Source: DUOX01 sp050944015 (GTDB lineage Bacteria; Bacillota; Clostridia; Oscillospirales; Oscillospiraceae). Taken from it: DNA of 64,000 nt. Made by a program: the position numbers and the translations under genes. The notes below the pieces were generated by a model that saw nothing but the letters and a program-made list of their open reading frames with translations, was not told the DNA's origin and ran no database searches. Below, in pieces: positions 29,716-38,543 of this stretch (the first letter of the stretch is position 1; the number at the start of each line of letters is the position of its first letter). The stretch spans positions 1 through 64,000 of the forward strand of contig JBMNQG010000002.1 of the NCBI GenBank assembly GCA_050944015.1, given 5' to 3'.

Positions 29716-30849
29716 ATGGCAGAAAAACGAGATTACTATGAAGTCTTGGGCGTCAGCAAAGGCGCCTCAGAGGCCGAAATAAAAAAGGCCTATCGCAAGC
29801 TGGCCAAGCAATACCATCCCGACCTTAATCCCGGGGATAAGGAAGCAGAGGCCCGTTTTAAAGAGGTAAACGAAGCCTATGAGGTGCTGTCAGACCCCGA
29901 CAAGCGTTTAAAATACGACCAGTTTGGCCATGCGGCCTTTGATCCATCCGGCTTTGGCGGCGGTTCAGGCTTTACCGGGGGCTTTAGCGACTTTGGAGAC
30001 ATTTTTGGCGACATATTCAGCGGTTTTGGAGATATTTTCGGCGGCGCCCGAACCCGGAGCGGTCCTCAGCGGGGAGAAAGCATAAGAATCAGGCTTTCCG
30101 TCACCTTTGAAGAAGCCGCCTTCGGCTGCACTAAGGAGATAAGCGTAAGCCGCATAGAAGATTGCGACGAATGCGGTGGTTCCGGCTGCGAAAAGGGCAC
30201 GACTGCCGAAGTCTGCTCCAGGTGTAACGGAACCGGTACGGTGAGGACTTCGCAGCGCATTGCTTTCGGAACCTTCACCTCAACCACCACATGCCCCAAT
30301 TGCGGCGGCTCCGGCAAAATCATACATCAGCCCTGCCACAGTTGCCGTGGCAGCGGCAAAAACCAAAAACAGCGCAAAATCTCCGTGAACATACCGGCGG
30401 GAATCGACGATGGGCAGACGATTTCCCTTAGAGGCCAGGGCAACGCCGGAACTAACGGCGGCCCGCCAGGCGACCTGCTAATTACCGTGGCCGTCCGCAG
30501 CCATCCCCTCTTCCAAAGAGACGGCACCAGCGTGCTGTATACCATGCCCATCAGCTTTGTCCAGGCCGCCCTTGGCGCGGAAATTGAAGTCCCCACCCTG
30601 GACGGCAACGTTAAATATACCCTGCCTCCAGGCACTCAGACAGGCACCGTATTCCGCTTGAAAGGCAAGGGCATCCCCCACCTGAGGGGCGGGGTACGGG
30701 GCGACCAGTTTGTCACCGTTCAGGTGGAGGTGCCCCGCAATCTGACCCCCGCCCAAAAGGAGCTGCTCCAGAAGTTTGCCGAGGCCATGGGTGAAAATGT
30801 TGGGGAACATAAAGGCGGCTTTTTCGATAAGAAAAGGAAGAAAAAATAA
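29716..30849 (+). CDS. dnaJ: Chaperone protein DnaJ
   Basis: This 377-residue protein has an N-terminal J domain with HPD (YHPDLNPGDKEAEARFKEVN), a Gly/Phe-rich segment and a zinc region with paired CxxCxGxG-like motifs (CDECGGSGCEKG, CSRCNGTG, CPNCGGSG, CHSCRGSG). The C-terminal peptide-binding domains follow. It stimulates DnaK ATPase activity. GAGGTG precedes the ATG. Confidence 0.97.
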   Translation: MAEKRDYYEVLGVSKGASEAEIKKAYRKLAKQYHPDLNPGDKEAEARFKEVNEAYEVLSDPDKRLKYDQFGHAAFDPSGFGGGSGFTGGFSDFGDIFGDIFSGFGDIFGGARTRSGPQRGESIRIRLSVTFEEAAFGCTKEISVSRIEDCDECGGSGCEKGTTAEVCSRCNGTGTVRTSQRIAFGTFTSTTTCPNCGGSGKIIHQPCHSCRGSGKNQKQRKISVNIPAGIDDGQTISLRGQGNAGTNGGPPGDLLITVAVRSHPLFQRDGTSVLYTMPISFVQAALGAEIEVPTLDGNVKYTLPPGTQTGTVFRLKGKGIPHLRGGVRGDQFVTVQVEVPRNLTPAQKELLQKFAEAMGENVGEHKGGFFDKKRKKK

Positions 30850-30852
30850 TAT

Positions 30853-30889
30853 AAACCCCGATTTATGTGTTGCATAAATCGGGGTTTTA
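30853..30889 (+). terminator. Terminator of the hrcA-dnaJ operon
   Basis: The 15-base arms (AAACCCCGATTTATG and its complement) enclose a four-base loop, with TTTT following. Confidence 0.88.
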
Positions 30890-30938
30890 TCATAATCTCA
30901 CTGTCCTCATCAGGCACACGCAAGGTGCTGACCGCAAA

Positions 30939-31301
30939 TCACGCGCCGGCGCCCTGAACTTCCAGCATATCCAGAACGGCCTGGCCCCGCTCCGTCAAGG
31001 CCATGCTGCCCCGAACCGGATAGGATTTATAGGCGGCGTAGTCAAAGTTCGTGAGGGGCATGTCGTAGTCCAGAGTAATCAGCCCTTTCTGACAAAGGCT
31101 TGATATAATCCTGCCGTATTCCGCCTCATCCCTGTCCCTGTGCTCCAGGTAAACCGGCTCGCCGGATTCTTCTTTCCGGGCAACGGGCAGAAAAGGCACC
31201 TCCGCAAATTTCAGCAGCATGGATACCTCCGCCGGCTCAGGACAAGCCTTTGCCTGTTCCTGCCGCAGCAGCCGCAGCGCGAACTCCCACAGCCTTTGCA
31301 T
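30939..31301 (-). CDS. Hypothetical protein, winged-helix-like C-terminal half
   Basis: This 120-residue protein begins MQRLWEFALRLLRQEQ. Its C-terminal half (YGRIISSLCQKGLITLDYDM, then GSMALTERGQAVLDMLE) has the pattern of a small winged-helix DNA-binding domain. I do not recognise the family. GGCGGGG precedes the ATG. A promoter-like pair lies about 230 bases upstream (31528-31555). Confidence 0.55.
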   Translation of the reverse strand: MQRLWEFALRLLRQEQAKACPEPAEVSMLLKFAEVPFLPVARKEESGEPVYLEHRDRDEAEYGRIISSLCQKGLITLDYDMPLTNFDYAAYKSYPVRGSMALTERGQAVLDMLEVQGAGA

Positions 31302-31527
31302 CCCATAATACCCCGCCCTCCATTCGGCAATTCCCTTAGTACATTCCCGGCGTCAGGCCGCCCCCCTGCATTTATCCTGCTATGTAATTCAAGGCCTAAC
31401 TGCCTGTGGCGCAAACGGAATTTACAGCGTATAGGAATAGGAATACAGGACGCCGCGCCTTTATTATTTTACATCAGACTGCATTAAATTCATCAAAAGC
31501 AAATAGGCTCGTCCGGCCTGCGAAAAC

Positions 31528-31555
31528 ATACTAGCATGGCCACTCAACTTGTCAA
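31528..31555 (-). promoter_or_regulatory. Possible promoter with a long leader for the 30939-31301 gene
   Basis: On the minus strand TTGACA (31555-31550), 16 bases and TAGTAT (31533-31528) form a good housekeeping promoter. The roughly 220 bases between it and the gene start contain no reading frame I would support, so the transcript would have a long leader or encode a small RNA. Confidence 0.45.
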
Positions 31556-31613
31556 CTTAACAGAAGTAAATATAAAAAGCGTTCCGCAGAGGCCGCCGCG
31601 GAACGCCTTATTG

Positions 31614-32546
31614 TTATTCTCCAAACAGCGGCGTGGACAAGTAGCGCTCGCCGGTATCGGGCAGGATTACGACTATGGTCTTCCCCTCGCTTTCCGGGCG
31701 GCGGGCTACCTGAAGGGCCGCCCAAAGGGCCGCGCCGGAAGAGATGCCTACCAGCACACCTTCGGTACGGGCTATAAGCCTGCCGGTGGCAAAGGCGTCC
31801 TCGTTTTCCACCGCTATGACCTCGTCGTAGATATTTGTATTCAAAACCTCCGGCACAAAGCCCGCGCCTATGCCCTGTATCTTGTGGAGCCCGGCATAGC
31901 CTTTGGACAACACGGGGGAGGCCGCCGGCTCCACGGCCACTATCTTTATATCCGGCTTCCTGGATTTCAGATACTCTCCCGCTCCGGTGATGGTTCCCCC
32001 CGTGCCGATGCCCGACACAAAGATATCCACCTGTCCATCCGTATCCTCCCATATTTCAGGCCCTGTGGTGGCCTTGTGGATGGCGGGATTGGCGGGGTTT
32101 TCAAACTGGCCGGGGATGAAGGACCCCGGAATCTGGGCGGCCAGCTCCCTTGCCTTATCTATCGCCCCCTTCATGCCCTTTTCCCCGGGGGTTAAAACCA
32201 GCTCCGCGCCGTAGGCCTTCATCAGCTGGCGGCGCTCTACGCTCATGGTCTCCGGCATTACGATAATCAAACGATATCCCCTGGCGGCGGCAATGAAGGA
32301 CAGGCCTACTCCAGTGTTGCCGCTGGTAGGCTCAATAATGACGGAGCCGGGTTTCAAAAGCCCCTTGGCCTCCGCATCCTCAATCATTGCCTTGGCAATG
32401 CGGTCCTTCACGGAACCCGCCGGGTTAAAATACTCCAGCTTCCCCAAAATTCGCGCCCCTATGCCCTGCTCTTTCGCAATATTCCCCAGTTCCAGCAGCG
32501 GCGTCCTTCCCACCAGCTGGGCGGCGGATGTGTAAATTCTGCTCAT
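31614..32546 (-). CDS. cysK: Cysteine synthase (O-acetylserine sulfhydrylase)
   Basis: This 310-residue PLP enzyme shows the lysine block PAGSVKDRIAKAMIEDAE, the substrate loop PTSGNTGVGLSFIAAARGY and the phosphate loop SGIGTGGTITGAGEYLK. It makes cysteine from O-acetylserine and sulfide. It is divergent from an Rrf2-type regulator across about 260 bases, a layout consistent with CymR-like control (inference). Confidence 0.95.
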   Translation of the reverse strand: MSRIYTSAAQLVGRTPLLELGNIAKEQGIGARILGKLEYFNPAGSVKDRIAKAMIEDAEAKGLLKPGSVIIEPTSGNTGVGLSFIAAARGYRLIIVMPETMSVERRQLMKAYGAELVLTPGEKGMKGAIDKARELAAQIPGSFIPGQFENPANPAIHKATTGPEIWEDTDGQVDIFVSGIGTGGTITGAGEYLKSRKPDIKIVAVEPAASPVLSKGYAGLHKIQGIGAGFVPEVLNTNIYDEVIAVENEDAFATGRLIARTEGVLVGISSGAALWAALQVARRPESEGKTIVVILPDTGERYLSTPLFGE

Positions 32547-32755
32547 AATAAATTACCTCCATAATGTTGCAATATATAGCCTGCAGCCTGGTTCCCGTTG
32601 GCGCCCACAATCAACATCGTGAAAACGAGTATCGGGTATATTTCAAAACTGCAAAACCACATTACCGGAATTTATTTACCTATTTACCTAGTTGGTTTAT
32701 AGCATTATATGTCTCATATACGTCCTGTGTCAAGAGAAATCATATTTTTTATTTG

Positions 32756-32783
32756 TTGAAAATCTTTTTACCCAGTATATAAT
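32756..32783 (+). promoter_or_regulatory. Promoter of the Rrf2-family regulator
   Basis: TTGAAA at 32756-32761, 16 bases and a perfect TATAAT at 32778-32783 lie about 22 bases before the start codon. Confidence 0.7.
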
Positions 32784-32804
32784 AGGGTTGGGAGGGATAT
32801 CAAA

Positions 32805-33236
32805 ATGCTGGTTTCAACTAGGGGCCGTTATGCGCTCCGTGTGATGATAGATCTTGCGGAGCATCAGGGAGAGGGCTATATACCCCTGAAAGAGATTGCA
32901 CAGCGCCAGGAGATTTCGGAAAAATACCTGGAGAGCATTCTAAAAACCCTCGTCAGCAATAAGTTCCTTATAGGCCTAAGGGGCAAGGGCGGCGGATACC
33001 GCCTGGCCAAATCCCCGGATTTATATACCGTGGGCAGCATACTGCGGATGACGGAGGGAAGCCTCGCCCCGGTGGCATGTCTGGAAGAGGAAACCGAACA
33101 GTGTCACCGGATGGCAAACTGTCCCACCCTTCCCATGTGGAAAGCTCTGCACAAGATGATAAACGAGTTTTTCGACGGCATCACCATTGCCGACCTGATG
33201 TCCTCCTCTCAGCCTGGAGACAATTACGTGATTTAA
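32805..33236 (+). CDS. Rrf2-family transcriptional regulator
   Basis: This 143-residue protein begins MLVSTRGRYALRVMIDLAEH and has the winged helix of Rrf2 regulators (KEIAQRQEISEKYLESILK, then GLRGKGGGYRLAKSP). Three cysteines in the C-terminal part (ACLEEETEQCHRMANC) match the cluster-ligand pattern of IscR/RsrR-type members, so it may sense iron-sulfur status. CymR, the other candidate and a cysteine-metabolism regulator, lacks them. Its divergent partner is cysK, while the nifS-nifU operon is elsewhere in the window. Confidence 0.85.
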   Translation: MLVSTRGRYALRVMIDLAEHQGEGYIPLKEIAQRQEISEKYLESILKTLVSNKFLIGLRGKGGGYRLAKSPDLYTVGSILRMTEGSLAPVACLEEETEQCHRMANCPTLPMWKALHKMINEFFDGITIADLMSSSQPGDNYVI

Positions 33237-33264
33237 AACATAAGAACGGCAAGAATAACAGTAT

Positions 33265-33309
33265 AAAAAAGATAGACGATACGATATTACAGTATCGTCT
33301 ATCTTTTTT
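33265..33309. terminator. Bidirectional terminator
   Basis: A perfect 18-base stem (AAAAAAGATAGACGATAC with its complement) and nine-base loop separate the Rrf2 gene from convergent mnmE. Confidence 0.92.
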
Positions 33310-33403
33310 ATAATTAATAATTATTCCTCCCATGTCAAACTATATAACTCCATTTCCAGCCGGAGTAACGGCCAGATTAACGCCAATTACACAGCTGGCA
33401 TTT

Positions 33404-34774
33404 TTATTTTCCCACGCAAAAGCGCTCAAAAATGCGGCTTGTGACGTCTTCCCTCAGGGTTTTGCCCGTCAGCTCTCCCAGAGCGGACATGGCGTTTTCC
33501 GCCTCGGTGAGAACCGCGTCCGGCGTATAGCCCTGCTCCATGGCGGCTATGGCTCCTTCAATTGAGGCCAGTGCCCGACCCACTGCGTCAGCCTGGCGGG
33601 AATTGGTCAGTATCTCTCCGACAGGCGGGGCCTCGGAATCGTGGAACATATCCGCCACCGCCCTATCCAGCTGGTCCAGCCCCGTCCTGTCCAGAGCGGA
33701 CACACGGCAGATGACCTCAAAGTTTTCCTCCAGCAAGCGGGAGTCCAGCCTCTGGGGCAGGTCGCACTTGTTTATCACCGCTATGGAGCGCCTGGCTTCC
33801 TTTGCCGCCTCAATGGCCTCCCCGTCCTCGTCAGTCAGGGGCTCCGAACCGTCGAAAACAGCCAGCACCAGCTCCGACTCACGGGCGGCGCTCTTGGCCC
33901 TGTCAACCCCTATGCGCTCCACCGGGTCCTCGGTTTCGTGGAGCCCGGCTGTGTCCGCAAGCCTGAGCAGCACGCCACCCAGCCGGATTCGCTCCTCAAT
34001 GGTATCCCGAGTGGTGCCGGGAATGTTGGTTACGATTGCCCGCTCATAGCCTAGAAGGGCGTTCAAAAGGGAGGATTTACCCGCATTGGGCCGGCCCACT
34101 ATGGCCGCCTTAATGCCGTGCTGCATTATCCTGCCCCGCTCGAAGCTGTCCAGGAGCTTCTTCAGCTCGTCCCTGGCGTCTTTAAGCGTGCCGGCGTAGT
34201 TTTCAAGTTCAAAGGGCTCGATATCCTCGTCCGGGTAGTCCAGCACGGCATGATAGTGTGATGTTATGTCAACCAAACTGGAGTATATTCCGTCAATTTT
34301 ACGGAAGATTGCTCCCCCAAGCTGACCGGCGGCGTTCCGCGCCGCCTCCGCTGTTTCGGCGTTAATCAGGTCAATTACCGCCTCCGCCTGGGTCAGGTCC
34401 AGCCGCCCGTTCAGGAAAGCCCGCTTGGTGAATTCGCCCGCTTTCGCCTGCCTGGCTCCGGCGGCAAAAAGAGCTTCCATTCCCGCCCGGAGCACCACCG
34501 GCGAGCCATGGCAATGCAGCTCCGCCGTGTCTTCTCCGGTATAGCTGTGAGGACCCCGGCTGACCGTGCAAAGGCAAATGTCCAGCACCCGCCCCTTCTC
34601 GTCCAAAAGGTTGCCGTATATAAGCTTTCTGTCGGGGACGTCTCTCATGTCCACGCCGGAAAAGGGACGAAAAACCCGCCTTATTATTTCTATACAGTCA
34701 TCCCCGGACAGGCGTATGATGCCTATGGCGGCCAGCTGGTTGCCCGTGGCAATTGCGGCAATGGTATCGGCCAT
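33404..34774 (-). CDS. mnmE: tRNA uridine-5-carboxymethylaminomethyl modification GTPase MnmE
   Basis: This 456-residue protein has an N-terminal folate-binding domain (MADTIAAIATGNQLAAIGI at the start). A helical domain encloses the G domain (GRPNAGKSSLLNALLG, then DTAGLHETEDPVE and NKCD). The diagnostic C-terminal CVGK follows. It acts with MnmG on U34 of tRNAs. GGAGGTG places the start at 34774; an upstream frame to 34879 has no ribosome site. mnmG does not follow here. Confidence 0.96.
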   Translation of the reverse strand: MADTIAAIATGNQLAAIGIIRLSGDDCIEIIRRVFRPFSGVDMRDVPDRKLIYGNLLDEKGRVLDICLCTVSRGPHSYTGEDTAELHCHGSPVVLRAGMEALFAAGARQAKAGEFTKRAFLNGRLDLTQAEAVIDLINAETAEAARNAAGQLGGAIFRKIDGIYSSLVDITSHYHAVLDYPDEDIEPFELENYAGTLKDARDELKKLLDSFERGRIMQHGIKAAIVGRPNAGKSSLLNALLGYERAIVTNIPGTTRDTIEERIRLGGVLLRLADTAGLHETEDPVERIGVDRAKSAARESELVLAVFDGSEPLTDEDGEAIEAAKEARRSIAVINKCDLPQRLDSRLLEENFEVICRVSALDRTGLDQLDRAVADMFHDSEAPPVGEILTNSRQADAVGRALASIEGAIAAMEQGYTPDAVLTEAENAMSALGELTGKTLREDVTSRIFERFCVGK

Positions 34775-34919
34775 GGACTTCACCTCCAATAGCGAAAAAT
34801 ATGTAGACTGCAGCTTATTTGCCTTTCTGGATTGCGTGTAGAACACAAGAGGGGCTTTTGTAAGCCCCCCTAACATCAATATTTTTTTCGAGTAAAAATA
34901 TCAGCCAGAAGCTTTAGCG

Positions 34920-35963
34920 TCACCTTGCCAGGCCTTCCGCAAAGCGCATGAGGATTGTGGCCACCTGCGCGCGGGTGGCGGTGCCGCCGGGGCTGAGGGT
35001 GGTTTCCGTAGTACCGTTGACAAGCCCCTTAGCAACGGCCCATTTCATAGCGTCCAGCGCCCACTCGCTGACAGACGGCGCATCAGTAAACCTGGCAAGG
35101 TCGTCGGAATCGGATACATTGTAGCCCTTTGCGCTGGCATAGCGGTACAATATGGCGGCCATCTGCTCGCGGGTAATAGGGTCGTCTGTTCCAAAGAGGC
35201 CGCTGCCGTAGCCGGTGACAATGTTGTTGGCATTGGCCCAAAGTATGGCGTTAGTATACCACTGCCCGTTTTTAACATCCTTAAAGTTGTTGACCGCGGT
35301 GACTGCCGGCTTGCCTTCCATACGATGGAGGACTGTCACCAGCATGGCCCTGGTCATGTTGGTGCCGGGGCTGAAGGTGGTCTCGGACGTGCCGGTAAAC
35401 AGCTGCTTATCCACCGCATATTTTACGGCATCAAAATACCAGTCGCTGACAAAAACGTCCTTGAAGGGGGACTCCACATCCCCCATGACCCGGACCACGC
35501 CGTCTATGGCCGCATAGGCTGGGGTCAAAACATTGACAGTGGCGGTGGTATCTTCAGCAGCCAGGTAGCGGTAATATCTCACCAGGCTGTCTCCGCTCCT
35601 GACTGTGCTGCCGTCGGTGATGCAGATAACCGTTCCGCTTTCAATATTGACGGTTCCGGAACCGGACAGCAAAATGACGCTCCCTCCGGAGTTTAGGGTA
35701 ACGGTGCCGCCGGCGGCGATGTTCTTAAGGACAAAGCTGTTTGTGCTGCCGCCGGGAGCGGTTATTTCGGAGTATATGGGCTCCAGGGCGGCGTCAATTT
35801 TAGACATGGCCTGCTCGTTAATCTTGTGGACGTACGTGTCCTGAATATAGCTCAGGGAAATGAGGGGGTCTGCTGAACTGCCCGCGGATGCGGCAAGGGC
35901 GGAGCATGCCCCCACCAGCAACAGGGCAGCGAATATAAAGGCTGTTATCCGTTTTCTTTTCAC
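34920..35963 (-). CDS. S-layer-homology (SLH) domain surface protein
   Basis: This 347-residue exported protein has a signal peptide (KRKRITAFIFAALLLVGACS then ALA/SAG), a middle beta-rich region of unknown function, and three C-terminal SLH repeats from about residue 165. These are marked by FKDVFVSDWYFDAVKYAV, FKDVKNGQWYTNAILWA and FTDAPSVSEWALDAMKWA. SLH domains anchor proteins to pyruvylated secondary cell-wall polymer. It lies 21 bases downstream of rex on the same strand. Confidence 0.9.
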   Translation of the reverse strand: MKRKRITAFIFAALLLVGACSALAASAGSSADPLISLSYIQDTYVHKINEQAMSKIDAALEPIYSEITAPGGSTNSFVLKNIAAGGTVTLNSGGSVILLSGSGTVNIESGTVICITDGSTVRSGDSLVRYYRYLAAEDTTATVNVLTPAYAAIDGVVRVMGDVESPFKDVFVSDWYFDAVKYAVDKQLFTGTSETTFSPGTNMTRAMLVTVLHRMEGKPAVTAVNNFKDVKNGQWYTNAILWANANNIVTGYGSGLFGTDDPITREQMAAILYRYASAKGYNVSDSDDLARFTDAPSVSEWALDAMKWAVAKGLVNGTTETTLSPGGTATRAQVATILMRFAEGLAR

Positions 35964-35983
35964 CTTGTTCTCCTGTTTTTGGA

Positions 35984-36637
35984 TTAGTGTTCGTCATTCG
36001 CTTCTTTTAATTTTTCGTACAAGTAATAGCTCAGCACCAGCAGGCTGTCCGAAAAGTGGATGTTTTCCACAATAACATTGGGGTCTTTAATATCAAGCTC
36101 AATGTTGGTAAAGTTCCAGATTGCCTTAATGCCGCTGTTCACAAGACCCTGGGCGACGTCCTTTGCCATTCGCTTGGAAACGGCCAAAACGGCAATGTCC
36201 ACATCGTTTTCCCTTATAAAATCGGCCTTTGTGGCGCCGTCGTAAATGGGAATATCCGCGATGGTGGTTCCGACAAGCTCGGGACGTATATCAAAAGCGG
36301 CCAAAACATTAAAGCCGTATTTTTCAAACCCGAAATTCTCCAAAAGGGCGTGGCCAAGGTTTCCCACGCCTACCAGAATAACCGAAAAACCGCTTCTCAT
36401 TCCCAAAATATTGGAAATCTCGTAGCGCAGCCCCTCCACATTATATCCATATCCCTGCTGGCCGAATTCGCCGAAACAGCTGAAATCCTGCCTGATTTGG
36501 GAGGACGTCAGCCCCATCTGTTTTCCAAGTTCCGAAGAAGATATTCTATCAATTCCGTGATATGCCAGATCCTCCAATTTTCTCAAATATCTGGGCAATC
36601 GTCTTATGACATTGTTGGAGATATTCGATCTTTTCAC
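35984..36637 (-). CDS. rex: Redox-sensing transcriptional repressor Rex
   Basis: This 217-residue protein has an N-terminal winged helix (YLRKLEDLAYHGIDRISSSE, then TSSQIRQDFSCFGEFGQQG) and a Rossmann NAD(H) domain with GVGNLGHALLENFGFE. It represses fermentation genes until NADH rises. No clear Rex operator was found in front of nifJ or buk by eye. Confidence 0.95.
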   Translation of the reverse strand: MKRSNISNNVIRRLPRYLRKLEDLAYHGIDRISSSELGKQMGLTSSQIRQDFSCFGEFGQQGYGYNVEGLRYEISNILGMRSGFSVILVGVGNLGHALLENFGFEKYGFNVLAAFDIRPELVGTTIADIPIYDGATKADFIRENDVDIAVLAVSKRMAKDVAQGLVNSGIKAIWNFTNIELDIKDPNVIVENIHFSDSLLVLSYYLYEKLKEANDEH

Positions 36638-36802
36638 AGTACGCCTCCTATATCAAGCAGAATATAATGAAAAATGCCTTATATTCCCATAGTAGTCTTT
36701 ATAATTTTCAGAGTATTATACCACCATTGGAAATAATATTCAAGTAATATGTATTAATAGTTTAACCTTGATAATTTGAGCAAATTATATATGGTTTATA
36801 TA

Positions 36803-36832
36803 TTGTCATCCATTGCAGGACTATGCTATAAT
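36803..36832 (+). promoter_or_regulatory. Promoter of nifS-nifU
   Basis: TTGTCA at 36803-36808, an 18-base spacer and an extended TGC-TATAAT (TATAAT at 36827-36832) lie 52 bases before nifS. Confidence 0.7.
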
Positions 36833-36884
36833 CTGACATTAGCATGATTTTGGAGCCTGCGCCTGCTTGCGAGGAGAATAGCGT

Positions 36885-38063
36885 ATGAGAATAGTATATG
36901 CCGACAATTCAGCCACCACCTCTGTTTCAAAAACCGCTCTGGAGGCCATGCTGCCATATTTTACCGAATACTACGGGAACCCGTCCACCCTTTACAGCGT
37001 GGGCAGAGAAGCGAGGAAGGCCCTGGATTCCGCGCGGGCAAAGGTGGCAAAAGCCATCGGGGCCGAAGCGAAGGAAATCTTTTTCACCGCCGGCGGCACC
37101 GAGGCCGACAACTGGGCTATCCGGGGAGCCGCTGAGCTCAGGCGAAAAAAGGGAAAGCACATAATTACCACGGCCATTGAGCACCACGCCGTCCTCCACA
37201 CATGCGAGGACCTGGAAAAGCACGGGTACGAGGTGACTTACCTCCCCGTGGACGAATACGGGCGTGTTACGGCCGAGCAGCTGAAAAGGGCTATCCGGGA
37301 CGACACCATCCTGGTTTCGATAATGACTGCGAATAACGAAATAGGCACGATTTTGCCCATAAAGGAGCTTTGCGCCGCGGCCCATGAAAGGGACGTCCTG
37401 TTCCATACCGACGCGGTCCAGGCTGTGGGGCACATACCTATTGACGTTAAGGAGCTGGGCGTGGATATGCTTTCCATGTCCGCCCACAAGTTCAGGGGGC
37501 CAAAAGGTATAGGCGCCCTGTACGTGCGCCGGGGCCTCTCCCTGCCGCCCCTTCTCACCGGCGGCGGGCAGGAGAGCGGGCGCCGTTCCGGCACCGAAAA
37601 CGTGGCGGGAGCCTGCGGCATGGCCGCCGCTCTTGAGGAGTCCGTGGAGCACATGTATGAAAACATTAAAAGAGTTTCCGCCATGCGGGACCGGCTTATT
37701 GAAGGCCTGCTGAAGATACCTTGCTCCCGCCTGACCGGGGACCCGGTAAACCGGCTGCCCGGCACCGCTTCTTTCGTATTCGAGTTCATTGAAGGCGAGT
37801 CCATGATACTCAGCCTGGACGCTGCCGGCATATGTGCCAGCACCGGCTCGGCCTGCTCCTCCGGCAGTCTGGACCCTTCCCACGTGCTTACGGCCATCGG
37901 GCTGCCCCACGAGGTTGCCCACGGCAGCCTTAGGCTTTCACTCAACGAGTGCAACACGGAAGAGGACATTGACTACATCCTGCAGACCCTGCCGCCCATA
38001 ATTCAACGTCTCAGAGACATGTCGCCTCTTTGGGAGGACCATATCAAAAAATCCAAATCGTAA
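36885..38063 (+). CDS. nifS: Cysteine desulfurase (NifS/IscS type)
   Basis: This 392-residue PLP enzyme starts MRIVYADNSATTSVSKTALE. The PLP lysine is in SMSAHKFRGPKGIGALYVR. The mobile cysteine loop is CASTGSACSSGSLDPSHVL. It supplies sulfur for Fe-S clusters to the NifU-like scaffold encoded 14 bases downstream. GAGGAG precedes the ATG. Confidence 0.95.
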   Translation: MRIVYADNSATTSVSKTALEAMLPYFTEYYGNPSTLYSVGREARKALDSARAKVAKAIGAEAKEIFFTAGGTEADNWAIRGAAELRRKKGKHIITTAIEHHAVLHTCEDLEKHGYEVTYLPVDEYGRVTAEQLKRAIRDDTILVSIMTANNEIGTILPIKELCAAAHERDVLFHTDAVQAVGHIPIDVKELGVDMLSMSAHKFRGPKGIGALYVRRGLSLPPLLTGGGQESGRRSGTENVAGACGMAAALEESVEHMYENIKRVSAMRDRLIEGLLKIPCSRLTGDPVNRLPGTASFVFEFIEGESMILSLDAAGICASTGSACSSGSLDPSHVLTAIGLPHEVAHGSLRLSLNECNTEEDIDYILQTLPPIIQRLRDMSPLWEDHIKKSKS

Positions 38064-38077
38064 GGGAAGGAAACGGA

Positions 38078-38506
38078 ATGTATTCTGAAAAGGTTTTGGA
38101 CCATTTCTACAACCCCAGAAACGTGGGGGAACTGCCGGACGCCAACGCCGTCGGCGAGGTTGGAAACCCCCGTTGCGGGGATATTATGAAAATCTACATG
38201 AAAATCGAAGATGACGTCATAAAGGACATCAGCTTTAAGACCTTCGGCTGTGGAGCGGCCATTGCCACGTCTAGCATGGCCACGGAGCTTGTAAAGGGAA
38301 AAACCATTCAGGAGGCGCTGAATTTAACAAACGCCGCGGTGACGGAGGCTCTGGACGGCCTGCCGCCCCAGAAGCTTCACTGCTCCGTGCTGGCGGAGGA
38401 GGGCATCAAGGCGGCCATAGCCGACTATTACAGGCGCCAGGGCATAGACCCGGAGCCAATTATCGGCTGCTCATTCGACTGCGAAGCCTGCCACAAGGGA
38501 CACTAA
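38078..38506 (+). CDS. nifU: Fe-S cluster assembly scaffold (NifU/IscU N-terminal type)
   Basis: This 142-residue scaffold has the three cluster-ligand cysteines in GNPRCGD, TFGCGAAIATSSM and KLHCSVLAEEGI. The C-terminal extra CSFDCEACHKGH, with more cysteines, is found in clostridial forms. It acts with the adjacent cysteine desulfurase. GGAAGGAAACGG precedes the ATG at 38078. Confidence 0.94.
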   Translation: MYSEKVLDHFYNPRNVGELPDANAVGEVGNPRCGDIMKIYMKIEDDVIKDISFKTFGCGAAIATSSMATELVKGKTIQEALNLTNAAVTEALDGLPPQKLHCSVLAEEGIKAAIADYYRRQGIDPEPIIGCSFDCEACHKGH

Positions 38507-38543
38507 ATACCCCTTCAGATAAAAAAACAGGAGGAACACCAAT

